64,000 nt of DNA from an uncultured Bacteroidales bacterium (GTDB lineage Bacteria; Bacteroidota; Bacteroidia; Bacteroidales; UBA932): the NCBI GenBank assembly GCA_946403855.1, contig CAMJBH010000003.1:1-64000 (forward strand), written 5' to 3'. Position 1 is the first letter of the stretch, and each line of letters begins with the position of its first letter. The position numbers were made by a program, and so were the translations under genes. Below are positions 56,935-64,000 of the stretch, piece by piece. The notes beneath the pieces are model-generated. The model was not told the DNA's origin and ran no database searches. It was given only the letters and a program-made list of their open reading frames with translations.

Positions 56935-58592
56935 AAGAATTTGAAGCCAAAGTGCAGAGCTGGCTCGAAGGAGACTTCGACCAAACCACCAAAATGCAGA
57001 TACTGAAGATGCGGAGCGAAGATCCCGCGGAACTCGAGGACGCTTTCTACAAGAACCTCGAATTCGGTACCGGCGGCTTGCGCGGCATCATGGGCACAGG
57101 CACCAACCGCATGAACAAATATACCGTCGGGATGGCCACGCAGGGCCTTGCCAACTACATCCTGAAGCATTGCGAAGGCGAAGACCTTAAGGTGGTCATC
57201 TCCTACGACTCCAGGAACGGCAGCAAGGAATTCGCCAAGATAGCCGCGGAAGTGCTGTCGGCCAACGGCATCCATGTTTTCATATTCGACAACATACGTC
57301 CCACCCCTGAGATGAGTTATGCCGTAAGGCTCAAAGGGGCCGTGGCCGGCATCATGATTACCGCCTCCCACAATCCCAAAGAGTACAACGGATACAAGGT
57401 TTCCTGGTCCGACGGCGGGCAGGTTACTTCGCCAGTGGACAAAGAGATAGTGGCTGAAGTAGCCAAAATTACCGACCCCTCCCAGGTCAAGTTTAAGGCC
57501 GGGCTCCGCTGCGGCGAAATAGAAGCGATGGGAGCCGACGTTGACGAACTGTACCTGCGCGACCTGCTGTCGCTCCGGCTCAGCCCCGAAGCGTGCAAGA
57601 GCCACTCCGACCTCAAGATCGTGTACACTCCCCTGCACGGATGCGGCGTGAGGCTGGTCCCCGAAATCCTCAAGCGCAGCGGCTTCAACAACATAATCCA
57701 TGTGCCCGAGCAGGACATTTCCGACGGCAACTTCCCCACTGTCATATCACCCAATCCCGAAGAGCCCGCAGCCCTCAAGCTCGCAATCGAGAAGGCCGAG
57801 CAGACGGGAGCGGACCTGGTGATAGGCACCGACCCGGATGCCGACAGAGTCGGTATCGCCGTGCGTGACGACCAAGGTAAAATCGTACTGTTCAACGGCA
57901 ACCAGACTGCCTCCATGCTGACCTACTACATCCTGACCCGCTGGAAGGAACTGGGCAAGTTGGACGGCAAGAAATACGTCGTCAAGACCATAGTCACCAC
58001 AGAATTGATCACCGAGATTTGCAAGAGCTTCGGCGTGCCTGTGTACAACGTGCTCACCGGCTTCAAGTACATAGCGGAAGTCGTCAAGCGCAAAGAGGCC
58101 GAAGGCTGGGAGTTTATCTGCGGCGGAGAAGAAAGCTACGGCTTCAACGTGGGCGAGTTCGTGCGCGACAAAGACGCCCCTGTGAGCTGCATGATGATTG
58201 CAGAATGTGCTGCCTGGGCAGCCGGTCAAGGCATGACCCTGTATCAACTTATGCAGCATATCTACAAAGAGTTCGGCTACAGGAAAGAGGGACTCGTGAG
58301 CCTGGTGCGCAAGGGCATCAGCGGCTCCCAGGAGATCCAGGCCATCATGGCCGGCCTGCGCGCCCAGCCGCCTGCAGAACTGTGCGGATCAAAAGTGACC
58401 AAAGTCATTGATTATCTGGAGCCTGAGAAAACCGGCCAGCCCAGTTCCAACGTGCTGCAGTTTTTTGACGAAGACGGCGACGTGGTATCGGTAAGGCCAT
58501 CGGGAACCGAGCCTAAAATTAAGTTTTATTTCGGCGCCAAAGGTCCTGATGCCGATGCCAAGATTGAGAAACTCAAACAACAATTCACATAA
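56931..58592 (+). CDS. Phospho-sugar mutase (phosphoglucomutase/phosphomannomutase)
   Basis: A 553-residue alpha-D-phosphohexomutase of the long type. The early FGTGGLRGIMGTGTNRMN, the phosphoserine loop ITASHNP (Ser146), the metal loop GTDPDADRVGIAV and the sugar loop CGGEESYGF are all present, with the phosphate site RPSGTEPKIKFYF at the end. It interconverts hexose-1-P and hexose-6-P, in contrast to the GlmM-type enzyme at 18076. Confidence 0.95.
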   Translation: MKEFEAKVQSWLEGDFDQTTKMQILKMRSEDPAELEDAFYKNLEFGTGGLRGIMGTGTNRMNKYTVGMATQGLANYILKHCEGEDLKVVISYDSRNGSKEFAKIAAEVLSANGIHVFIFDNIRPTPEMSYAVRLKGAVAGIMITASHNPKEYNGYKVSWSDGGQVTSPVDKEIVAEVAKITDPSQVKFKAGLRCGEIEAMGADVDELYLRDLLSLRLSPEACKSHSDLKIVYTPLHGCGVRLVPEILKRSGFNNIIHVPEQDISDGNFPTVISPNPEEPAALKLAIEKAEQTGADLVIGTDPDADRVGIAVRDDQGKIVLFNGNQTASMLTYYILTRWKELGKLDGKKYVVKTIVTTELITEICKSFGVPVYNVLTGFKYIAEVVKRKEAEGWEFICGGEESYGFNVGEFVRDKDAPVSCMMIAECAAWAAGQGMTLYQLMQHIYKEFGYRKEGLVSLVRKGISGSQEIQAIMAGLRAQPPAELCGSKVTKVIDYLEPEKTGQPSSNVLQFFDEDGDVVSVRPSGTEPKIKFYFGAKGPDADAKIEKLKQQFT

Positions 58593-58598
58593 CTGATA

Positions 58599-59072
58599 AT
58601 GACTAAACAGCAGATTAATATTGACTTCCAGGAATTCAGCAGCATTGATGAGCTGAATGCCGAAGACAGGGAGCTCGCCCAGGCAGCTATAGAGAGCATG
58701 AAGGGCTCTTACGCTCCTTACTCCCACTTCAATGTCGGCGCAGCCGTAAGGATGTCCGGCGGGCAGATAGTGAGGGGGGCCAACCAGGAGAATGCAGCTT
58801 TTCCGTCCGGTCTTTGCGCCGAGCGCACGGCAATGTTTGCCGCGGGTGCAAAATACCCCGACAAAGACATGTTGAGCTTAGCGGTAGCAGGTGGTGTTTA
58901 CGGACGCATAACCGACGATCCAGCAACGCCTTGCGGGGCCTGCCGCCAGGTTATGGCCCAGTATCAGGCCAAGTCCGGAAAGCCCATGAGCGTCATCATG
59001 GTCGGAGGCAAGAAGATTTGGAAATTCGAGAAAGTTGACGATATTCTTCCGCTGATCTTCGATAGTATCTGA
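58599..59072 (+). CDS. cdd: Cytidine deaminase
   Basis: A 157-residue zinc enzyme of pyrimidine salvage. SYAPYSHFNVGAAV, the NQENAAFPSGLCAERTAMF block with catalytic Glu, and TPCGACRQVMAQY with two Cys zinc ligands are complete. It lies 6 nt after the mutase gene and just before the SRP RNA. Confidence 0.96.
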   Translation: MTKQQINIDFQEFSSIDELNAEDRELAQAAIESMKGSYAPYSHFNVGAAVRMSGGQIVRGANQENAAFPSGLCAERTAMFAAGAKYPDKDMLSLAVAGGVYGRITDDPATPCGACRQVMAQYQAKSGKPMSVIMVGGKKIWKFEKVDDILPLIFDSI

Positions 59073-59081
59073 TATTTTTTA

Positions 59082-59089
59082 TATCTTTG
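59082..59089 (+). promoter_or_regulatory. Promoter -7 box of the SRP RNA
   Basis: TATCTTTG matches TAnnTTTG and ends 5 nt before the RNA 5' end inferred from its closing stem. This sets a usable -7 to start distance for this genome. Confidence 0.8.
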
Positions 59090-59093
59090 CAAC

Positions 59094-59190
59094 GGGAAAG
59101 TCGTACACGACCAGCTCCCTCAAAACTCCCCCAGGGCCGGAAGGCAGCAAGGGTATGAGGTCGTAGCGGTGCGATGTGCTAAGCTTTCCC
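59094..59190 (+). ncRNA. ffs: Signal recognition particle RNA, small bacterial type
   Basis: The ends GGGAAAG (59094-59100) and CTTTCCC (59184-59190) close the helix, and the apical domain carries the invariant GGCCGGAAGGCAGCAAGGGT. Length about 97 nt is that of the 4.5S-like form. TTTTTTT follows directly and serves as terminator. It guides Ffh to nascent membrane proteins. Confidence 0.95.
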
Positions 59191-59195
59191 TTTTT

Positions 59196-60467
59196 TTATT
59201 CCGGATAGAGCAGGTAAGGACGGCGCTGCGCCTTGAATGTCGCCACATCCGGCTCCCACTTCGCCTCGATTTCAGCAACGGGGACTCTGTCCAGCAGCAT
59301 CTGCCGCACATAGGATACGCCGACCTGCAGTTCGAAATGATTCCTCTTCATGAAAAAGCTGCTGTCTGAGGGCATATGGTCCAGAGCGTCAGCCAGATAA
59401 CGCAGATCGATCTGTTCCCTCCAGATATCCTCCAGGGTCTTGTCTCTCAGATCCACGCCGTAGCATTTCTGATCTTTATACCTGGGGTTCTTGGCGCCGG
59501 GGATGCTCCTTGGCGTAAAAGAAAACCCTCTGTCTTCCATATCCGGATGTCCGTAGAGCTCGAAAGGATAATCCGTGCCACGGCCCGCCGTGACTTCCGT
59601 GCCTTCAAAGAAACAAGTTGAACTGTAGAGATATATCGAACGCATGTCCTTCAGGTTCGGAGACGGCGCCTTGACCAATGTACAGTGCATTCCGTGCCTG
59701 TAGCCGAGGCAAGGTATCACGGTGAGATTGCACTCCAGGCCGTCTCCCAGCCAGCGTTCTCCGTTAATCATCAGGGCCAGCTCACCCAGGGTCATGCCGT
59801 GCACCATGGCAATAGGCAAGGCTCCGATTCCGGACTTGTATTTCATGTCGAGCAAGGGGCCGTCCACATAAAAACCGTTCGGGTTAGGCCGGTCGAGCAC
59901 CACTACGTCTTTGCCGTAAGAAGCGCAGAGCTTCATCATCTTGAGCATCGTGACGTAGTAGGTGTAGTATCGAAGGCCCACATCCTGTATATCCACCACC
60001 AGGACATCGAAGAGTGCCATGTCCGATGCCAGCGCATCTTCCTTTCCGCGGCCGTAGAGCGACAGGAGCGGCACTCCGGTACGGGAGTCAACACTGGAAT
60101 CCACCCCTTCCCCGGCATCGGCATCTCCCCGGAATCCGTGTTCGGGCGTAAAGATAGCCGTGACGTTTATGCCCTTCTCTATCAATACATCGACCAGATG
60201 CGGGCCGTATGTAACCGGCTGCGAAGGGTCTGAAGGGTGTCCGAACGGCACGCCTGCCGATTCGGGAGTGACTTCGCTTCCTCCGGCAAGGCACCAGTTG
60301 TGCACCTCATCCCCCACTATGCCGCTCTGGTTGCTCAAAAGAGCCACCCTGCGGTTTTGAAGCAGAGGCAGATATTCCCCGAAGCGTTCGTCTCCAAGGG
60401 TCACCCGCTCATTCCCGGTGCAAGAAAAACAAATGAAGGCTAACAGCGGCAACAGAATCTTTTTCAT
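59196..60467 (-). CDS. DUF1343 lipoprotein, NamZ-like exo-N-acetylmuramidase candidate
   Basis: A 423-residue lipoprotein (MKKILLPLLAFICFSC). Family blocks are LLSNQSGIV, TAIFTPEHGFRG, DVLVVDIQDVGLRYYTYY, VVLDRPNPNGFYVDGPLL and PIAMVHGMTLGELALMINGE. NamZ cuts terminal N-acetylmuramic acid from wall fragments. A -7 box TAATTTTG ends 5 nt before the ATG, which predicts a leaderless mRNA. It is divergent from a NahK-like amino-sugar kinase, which fits salvage of wall sugars. Confidence 0.92.
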   Translation of the reverse strand: MKKILLPLLAFICFSCTGNERVTLGDERFGEYLPLLQNRRVALLSNQSGIVGDEVHNWCLAGGSEVTPESAGVPFGHPSDPSQPVTYGPHLVDVLIEKGINVTAIFTPEHGFRGDADAGEGVDSSVDSRTGVPLLSLYGRGKEDALASDMALFDVLVVDIQDVGLRYYTYYVTMLKMMKLCASYGKDVVVLDRPNPNGFYVDGPLLDMKYKSGIGALPIAMVHGMTLGELALMINGERWLGDGLECNLTVIPCLGYRHGMHCTLVKAPSPNLKDMRSIYLYSSTCFFEGTEVTAGRGTDYPFELYGHPDMEDRGFSFTPRSIPGAKNPRYKDQKCYGVDLRDKTLEDIWREQIDLRYLADALDHMPSDSSFFMKRNHFELQVGVSYVRQMLLDRVPVAEIEAKWEPDVATFKAQRRPYLLYPE

Positions 60468-60471
60468 GACG

Positions 60472-60499
60472 CAAAATTAGCAAATCATTACTATATTTG
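60472..60499. promoter_or_regulatory. Divergent -7 boxes for the DUF1343 and kinase genes
   Basis: Minus strand TAATTTTG (60472-60479) and plus strand TATATTTG (60492-60499), 12 nt apart, the same arrangement as at 56216-56243. Confidence 0.7.
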
Positions 60500-60518
60500 C
60501 GTATTCACGCCACACATT

Positions 60519-61598
60519 ATGCAAAACACAGACAAACTCACGGCTATAGCCTCACAGTTCGACCTGAAAGGCCGGATCCTGGGCATCAAACCACTCGGCA
60601 ACGGACTCATAAACGACACATACTTAGTTACTTCGGACGGGCCGGACAACTATGTCCTCCAAAGAATCAACAATGCGATCTTCCGCGATGTGGAGTTGCT
60701 CCAGCACAACATAGACTGCGCAACCGCCCACATCAGGCGCAAGCTTGCAGGCGATCCGGACATAGACAGGAAAGTCCTCAGCTTCGTGCGCTGCACCGCC
60801 ACCGGCAAAAGCTACTGGACAGACGGGCAGACTTGGTGGAGAGTCTCCATATTCATCAAAGATTCCTGCACATACGAGACCGTCGATCCCAAGTATTCCT
60901 ACCTTGCCGGCAAGAATTTCGGACAGTTCGAGGCCATGCTGGCGGATATTCCGGACACTCTGGGAGAAACGATTCCGGACTTTCATAACATGGAACTCCG
61001 CGCCCGTCAGCTACATGAGGCGGTAGAAGCCGACGCGGCGGGAAGGATGAAGCTGCCGGAGGTTAAAGAGATACTCTCCAAGATGCTGCCGTTTGAACAT
61101 GAAATGTGCAGGGCAGAGCGGATGTACCGTGAGGGTCTGCTGCCAAAGCGCATATGCCATTGCGACACCAAGGTCAACAACATGCTCTTCGACAAGGAGG
61201 GTAACATTTTGTGTGTCATAGACTTGGACACACTCATGCCTTCTTTCGTATTCTCCGATTTCGGCGACTTCCTGCGCTCTGCGGCCAACACCGTGGCGGA
61301 GGACGATCCCGATGTGGCCAAAATCGACTTCCGCATGGATATTTTCGAAGCCTTCGCAAAGGGTTACCTCGAGGGGACGAGCAGTTTCCTGACGGCAGTC
61401 GAGAAAGAGAACCTGCCTTTCGCGGCATGTCTGTTCCCGTACATGCAGGCGGTACGCTTTTTCACAGACTACATCAACGGAGATACTTACTACAAAATCA
61501 AGTACCCCGAGCACAACCTGGTGCGCACCCGCAACCAGTGGGCCTTATTTGAATCGGCACTCTCCAAAGTGCCGCAGATGAAGGCTATTATAGGATAA
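60519..61598 (+). CDS. NahK-like amino-sugar 1-kinase (APH fold)
   Basis: A 359-residue phosphotransferase. The catalytic loop is HCDTKVNN (214-221) with Asp216 and Asn221, and the metal site is IDLDT (Asp235, Asp237). From memory, the length and segments such as GNGLINDTYLVTSDGP, IDLDTLMPSFVFSDFGD and YPEHNLVRTRNQ closely match N-acetylhexosamine 1-kinase NahK of bifidobacteria. It likely phosphorylates GlcNAc, GalNAc or MurNAc at C1. Its 3' end overlaps the convergent gene by 11 nt. Confidence 0.85.
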   Translation: MQNTDKLTAIASQFDLKGRILGIKPLGNGLINDTYLVTSDGPDNYVLQRINNAIFRDVELLQHNIDCATAHIRRKLAGDPDIDRKVLSFVRCTATGKSYWTDGQTWWRVSIFIKDSCTYETVDPKYSYLAGKNFGQFEAMLADIPDTLGETIPDFHNMELRARQLHEAVEADAAGRMKLPEVKEILSKMLPFEHEMCRAERMYREGLLPKRICHCDTKVNNMLFDKEGNILCVIDLDTLMPSFVFSDFGDFLRSAANTVAEDDPDVAKIDFRMDIFEAFAKGYLEGTSSFLTAVEKENLPFAACLFPYMQAVRFFTDYINGDTYYKIKYPEHNLVRTRNQWALFESALSKVPQMKAIIG

Positions 61599-62232
61599 AT
61601 TCTCCGAAGAATTCCGGACGATGGAAATCGGGCTCGGGCGTCTGGACCGGTGCCCAGGTGACGTAGTGCGGATGTGCGGTAAGGTCGCCGCATTTATAGA
61701 TATTGCCCATCAGCTTTGAGGGCAGTTCCTCTATTCCCAGCACCTCGAACGGGATGATGAGCAGCACCCTCCAGTTCCAGATGCCGCCTTCGTAATTCAA
61801 CGGAACCTTGACCATTGGCAATCCCTCTACCGAGCTTATCCTCACTATCTTGCCGAAGTCTTCGTCGGACAGGGGCACACGCCCTGCCCTGCCGGTGCCA
61901 CGGGACGCGACGATGCGTCCGGCAGGATTGACCTCAAAGTTGAAGTACTCTTCGCTGTCCGGCAGCTTCACGAAGAACTCGCATGCGCTGTCTTCCCATA
62001 TCCGGTCTTTGTCGGAAAGGTTCTGTATGCGCAGGTCCAGGCCGCTTACGCGGAAATCCACGAGCAGCGACTCTTCGGTACGGGCAATCCTTCCGTTGCA
62101 TAAGGGGGCATAAGGATAGGCGTCTGGCCAGTTGATAGTATCTACCCTGAAAGGTTCGCCGCCAAGTTCGATTGCGGTATCGAGGTCAATGTCCTCGAGG
62201 TTACGGAGTAAAGGGATGCGTAACGATTTCAT
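61588..62232 (-). CDS. CBM9-like carbohydrate-binding protein
   Basis: A 214-residue protein without signal peptide. It resembles family-9 carbohydrate-binding modules of Bacteroidetes (DKDRIWEDSACEFFVKL, EEYFNFEVNPAGRIVAS, WNWRVLLIIPFEVLG). Such modules bind sugar ends, but a free cytosolic form has no clear role. It lies 3 nt after queF in the same direction. Confidence 0.75.
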   Translation of the reverse strand: MKSLRIPLLRNLEDIDLDTAIELGGEPFRVDTINWPDAYPYAPLCNGRIARTEESLLVDFRVSGLDLRIQNLSDKDRIWEDSACEFFVKLPDSEEYFNFEVNPAGRIVASRGTGRAGRVPLSDEDFGKIVRISSVEGLPMVKVPLNYEGGIWNWRVLLIIPFEVLGIEELPSKLMGNIYKCGDLTAHPHYVTWAPVQTPEPDFHRPEFFGEFIL

Positions 62233-62235
62233 ACT

Positions 62236-62694
62236 CTATTCATGGTTTTCAAGACGTCTGAGCGCAAGCTCTTCCCAGCGCGTTCCGGGACGGCCGTAAT
62301 TGGCGTAAGGATAAATGCTTATGCCTCCCCTGGGAACAAACAGTCCGGTGACTTCCAGATACTTAGGATCCATGAGCCGCACCAGGTCCTTCATTATGAC
62401 ATTCACGCAGTCTTCATGGAAAGCGCCTTCGTCGCGGAAACTGAAAAGGTACAGTTTGAGGCTCTTGCTCTCCACCATGCGCTTGTCGGGCACATAGCTT
62501 ATGCGGATTTCCGCAAAGTCGGGCTGCCCTGTAATCGGGCACAGGCTTGTGAATTCGGGGCAGTTGAAACGCACCCAATAGTCATTGTCCTGGTGCTTGT
62601 TTTCAAAAGTTTCGAGCACCGAAGGATCGTATGTACTTTTATATACTGCTTTGTGGCCGAGGGACTTCAAGCCCTCCGATTTCCTTTCTTCCAT
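62236..62694 (-). CDS. queF: NADPH-dependent 7-cyano-7-deazaguanine reductase
   Basis: A 152-residue short-type QueF. The catalytic Cys52 lies in [13 protein letters not shown] with Asp59, and the [20 protein letters not shown] motif is complete. It reduces preQ0 to preQ1 for queuosine tRNA modification. Its start overlaps the stop of the transporter gene by 1 nt (TAATG). Confidence 0.96.
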   Translation of the reverse strand: MEERKSEGLKSLGHKAVYKSTYDPSVLETFENKHQDNDYWVRFNCPEFTSLCPITGQPDFAEIRISYVPDKRMVESKSLKLYLFSFRDEGAFHEDCVNVIMKDLVRLMDPKYLEVTGLFVPRGGISIYPYANYGRPGTRWEELALRRLENHE

Positions 62695-63371
62695 TATAAA
62701 TCTCCTATCTTGAACGGATTGTAAGAAATGTCTGTATCATAAGTATCCACCTGCTCGGCCGCCTTGACCTTGCGGACCACAAGGGAGGTCACGGGCAGGA
62801 TGAGAATTTCATAGCACACCTTGAAAGTAACCTGGGCAAGCATCATAGACGCGAGGGCCTTCAGCGGAGTGCCCCAGAACGCTATCGGCATGAATATAAG
62901 CGAGTCCAGAAGCTCTCCGGCAAGTGAAGACAGGATTGCCCGCACACCGAAGCGGCGCCCTTCGGAGGCAATTTTCATTTTGCTGAGCACCAGCGAATTG
63001 AGGTGCGATCCGGCCAGGAACGCCAGCAGCGAAGCCGCAGCCACCCTGGGAGCCATATTGAACATGAAGTCGAAATGTTCGGCCCCGTCCCAGAACGAAG
63101 CGGCGGGCAGCCACACCAGGAGCTGTCCCAGAATGACCACCAGGAAATTCATAAAGAAGGCCGTCCATATGACGAAACGCGCCTTCTTGTAGCCCCACAC
63201 TTCGGATATACAGTCGTTAAGGATATACGACAGTGGGAAGATGATCACAGCCCCGGGAAGATTTATCCCCCAAAGGCTTATCACCTTGGTTGCGAACAGA
63301 TTGGACGTAATGAGGCAGACCGTAAACAGCACTGCCATCAACAAGAATGTTGTCGAAAACTCTTTTTTCAT
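62694..63371 (-). CDS. Queuosine precursor transporter (QPTR/YhhQ family)
   Basis: A 225-residue inner-membrane protein with six or so helices. [31 protein letters not shown] and [16 protein letters not shown] are family marks. It imports a queuine precursor such as preQ0 or preQ1. The frame opens to 63473, but ATG 63371 gives the family start [12 protein letters not shown] and places the upstream part in an untranslated leader of about 57 nt. It is coupled to queF. Confidence 0.92.
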   Translation of the reverse strand: MKKEFSTTFLLMAVLFTVCLITSNLFATKVISLWGINLPGAVIIFPLSYILNDCISEVWGYKKARFVIWTAFFMNFLVVILGQLLVWLPAASFWDGAEHFDFMFNMAPRVAAASLLAFLAGSHLNSLVLSKMKIASEGRRFGVRAILSSLAGELLDSLIFMPIAFWGTPLKALASMMLAQVTFKVCYEILILPVTSLVVRKVKAAEQVDTYDTDISYNPFKIGDL

Positions 63372-63428
63372 CTTTGCAGTTTTTATAGTGGTACCTGTTA
63401 CACTTGATCCTGCACCGTGCAGAATCTC
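63371..63428 (-). promoter_or_regulatory. Candidate preQ1-I riboswitch leader
   Basis: On the minus strand the leader contains stem AGTG (63404-63401), loop TAACAGGTAC (63400-63391), stem CACT (63390-63387), then the A-rich tail ATAAAAACTGC. This matches the compact preQ1-I layout: a 10-nt loop with C at its 3' end, and loop CAG able to pair with tail CTG as the pseudoknot. Its position before a preQ1 pathway operon supports it. The P1 stem is only 4 bp, which is the weak point. Confidence 0.6.
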
Positions 63429-63432
63429 GCCG

Positions 63433-63440
63433 CAAAGATA
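63433..63440 (-). promoter_or_regulatory. Bacteroidetes -7 box for the queuosine operon
   Basis: Minus strand TATCTTTG, identical to the SRP RNA box. The predicted start near 63428 leaves the longest leader of the housekeeping genes here. Confidence 0.75.
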
Positions 63441-63453
63441 GACATTTTTTTTG

Positions 63454-63867
63454 TTATCGCACGCAGGTATCAACTATCGCCCGGTAAAGCTCCGGGAAAC
63501 GGGTCGCCAGCGGTACGGGCTTGCCGGCTTCGATAAAGCAGTGGGTGCTGGTTGCAGTGCACACCAGCTTGCCTCCGACCTTCATGGTGTATTTGAAGCT
63601 GATTTTAAGATCGCTCATTTCATCCACAAGCACTTCAATTTCTATCACATCCTTGAATGTCGTGGTGCGTTTGTAATTGATACTCAGCGATACAACCGGC
63701 GACACTACTCCCTCTGCCTCCATACGCTCAAAGCCATAGCCAAGCTCGTCCATCCAATAGATACGGGCTTCTTCCATGAAGCGTATATAGTTGGAGTGAT
63801 GGGTGACGCCCATCCTGTCGCACTCATAATACTTAACCTGATGCTTGTAGGGCTGGATCTGTTTCAT
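63454..63867 (-). CDS. Hotdog-fold acyl-CoA thioesterase (YbgC/4HBT type)
   Basis: A 137-residue protein with the thioesterase motif [20 protein letters not shown], in which Asp17 is the usual catalytic residue. The start is ATG 63867 ([10 protein letters not shown]), overlapping the stop of the ABC gene (ATGA). It hydrolyses acyl-CoA or related thioesters; the substrate is not readable. Confidence 0.9.
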   Translation of the reverse strand: MKQIQPYKHQVKYYECDRMGVTHHSNYIRFMEEARIYWMDELGYGFERMEAEGVVSPVVSLSINYKRTTTFKDVIEIEVLVDEMSDLKISFKYTMKVGGKLVCTATSTHCFIEAGKPVPLATRFPELYRAIVDTCVR

Positions 63868-64000
63868 AATTTTCCTCCTGTATATAATTCCCAATATTTA
63901 CCGTGGGTTTCGAGCAGTTCGAAATGCTTTCCGGCCTCTATAATGTGACCCTTTTCCAGAACGATAATGTAATCGGCGTCACGTACAGTCGAAAGCCTGT
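63864..64000 (-). CDS. ABC transporter ATPase, C-terminal fragment (cut by the window edge)
   Basis: The last 44 codons of a gene entering from the right: [20 protein letters not shown], then [19 protein letters not shown]. The H-loop region and the ending are those of ABC exporters with fused membrane and ATPase domains (MsbA-like). The rest lies outside the window. Confidence 0.85.
   Translation of the reverse strand, partial: RLSTVRDADYIIVLEKGHIIEAGKHFELLETHGKYWELYTGGKL

Overview
The window reads as chromosome of a GC-rich (roughly 55 %) member of the Bacteroidales. Signs are SusC/SusD-type proteins, many GLUG-repeat and fimbrillin-like lipoproteins, BACON and DUF4886 domains, a Bacteroidetes-type alpha-oxoamine synthase, and promoters with the Bacteroidetes -7 box TAnnTTTG instead of a sigma70 -10. 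The species cannot be fixed from the sequence alone.

Layout. 1-2080 has no convincing gene. It is an unusual field of about 29 degenerate 52-bp repeat units in two families, each unit carrying a small inverted repeat, followed by a long 32-bp-arm palindrome. 2275-9065 runs rightward: peptide transporter, secreted protein, TIGR02757 protein, zeta-toxin-like P-loop kinase, and the TldD/TldE pair, closed by a terminator and a leftward tRNA-Glu(CTC). 9248-12551 holds a three-part FAD-oxidoreductase/formylglycine-enzyme-like fusion and an aquaporin, facing leftward L31. 13211-14320 is an AT-rich Fic gene behind a palindromic operator. 14479-19494 is a leftward unit: glmM, a short DUF1343 protein, and a GLUG/SGNH-hydrolase lipoprotein. 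19546-21773 is an M20 dipeptidase and a membrane-anchored AraC-type regulator.

21837-44417 is the accessory core: a surface-lipoprotein locus built around a SusC/SusD pair. The enzymes found as domains are a DUF4886 esterase-like module, a phosphodiester glycosidase and an endonuclease/exonuclease/phosphatase module. Together they suggest work on a phosphodiester-linked or esterified polymer rather than a plain polysaccharide. Four unannotated ORFs of 40-49 codons lie 4-12 nt upstream of four of these lipoprotein genes. They share an MKxxYIxP-like start and an acidic tail ending in Trp plus one or two residues. I consider this the best candidate for an undescribed system here.

44430-56196 is a leftward housekeeping run: TPR protein, outer-membrane barrel, gyrB, serine-palmitoyltransferase-like enzyme, SDR, PgpH-type HD protein, and a trigger factor that appears to lack its PPIase domain. 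56266-59190 runs rightward: FtsE-like ATPase, phospho-sugar mutase, cytidine deaminase and the small SRP RNA. 59196-64000 holds a NamZ-like DUF1343 lipoprotein divergent from a NahK-like amino-sugar kinase, a CBM9-like protein, a queuosine unit (queF plus precursor transporter) behind a candidate preQ1 riboswitch, a hotdog thioesterase, and the 3' end of an ABC transporter. Two long hairpins (44342-44417 and 48263-48337) have unrelated stems but nearly the same loop.
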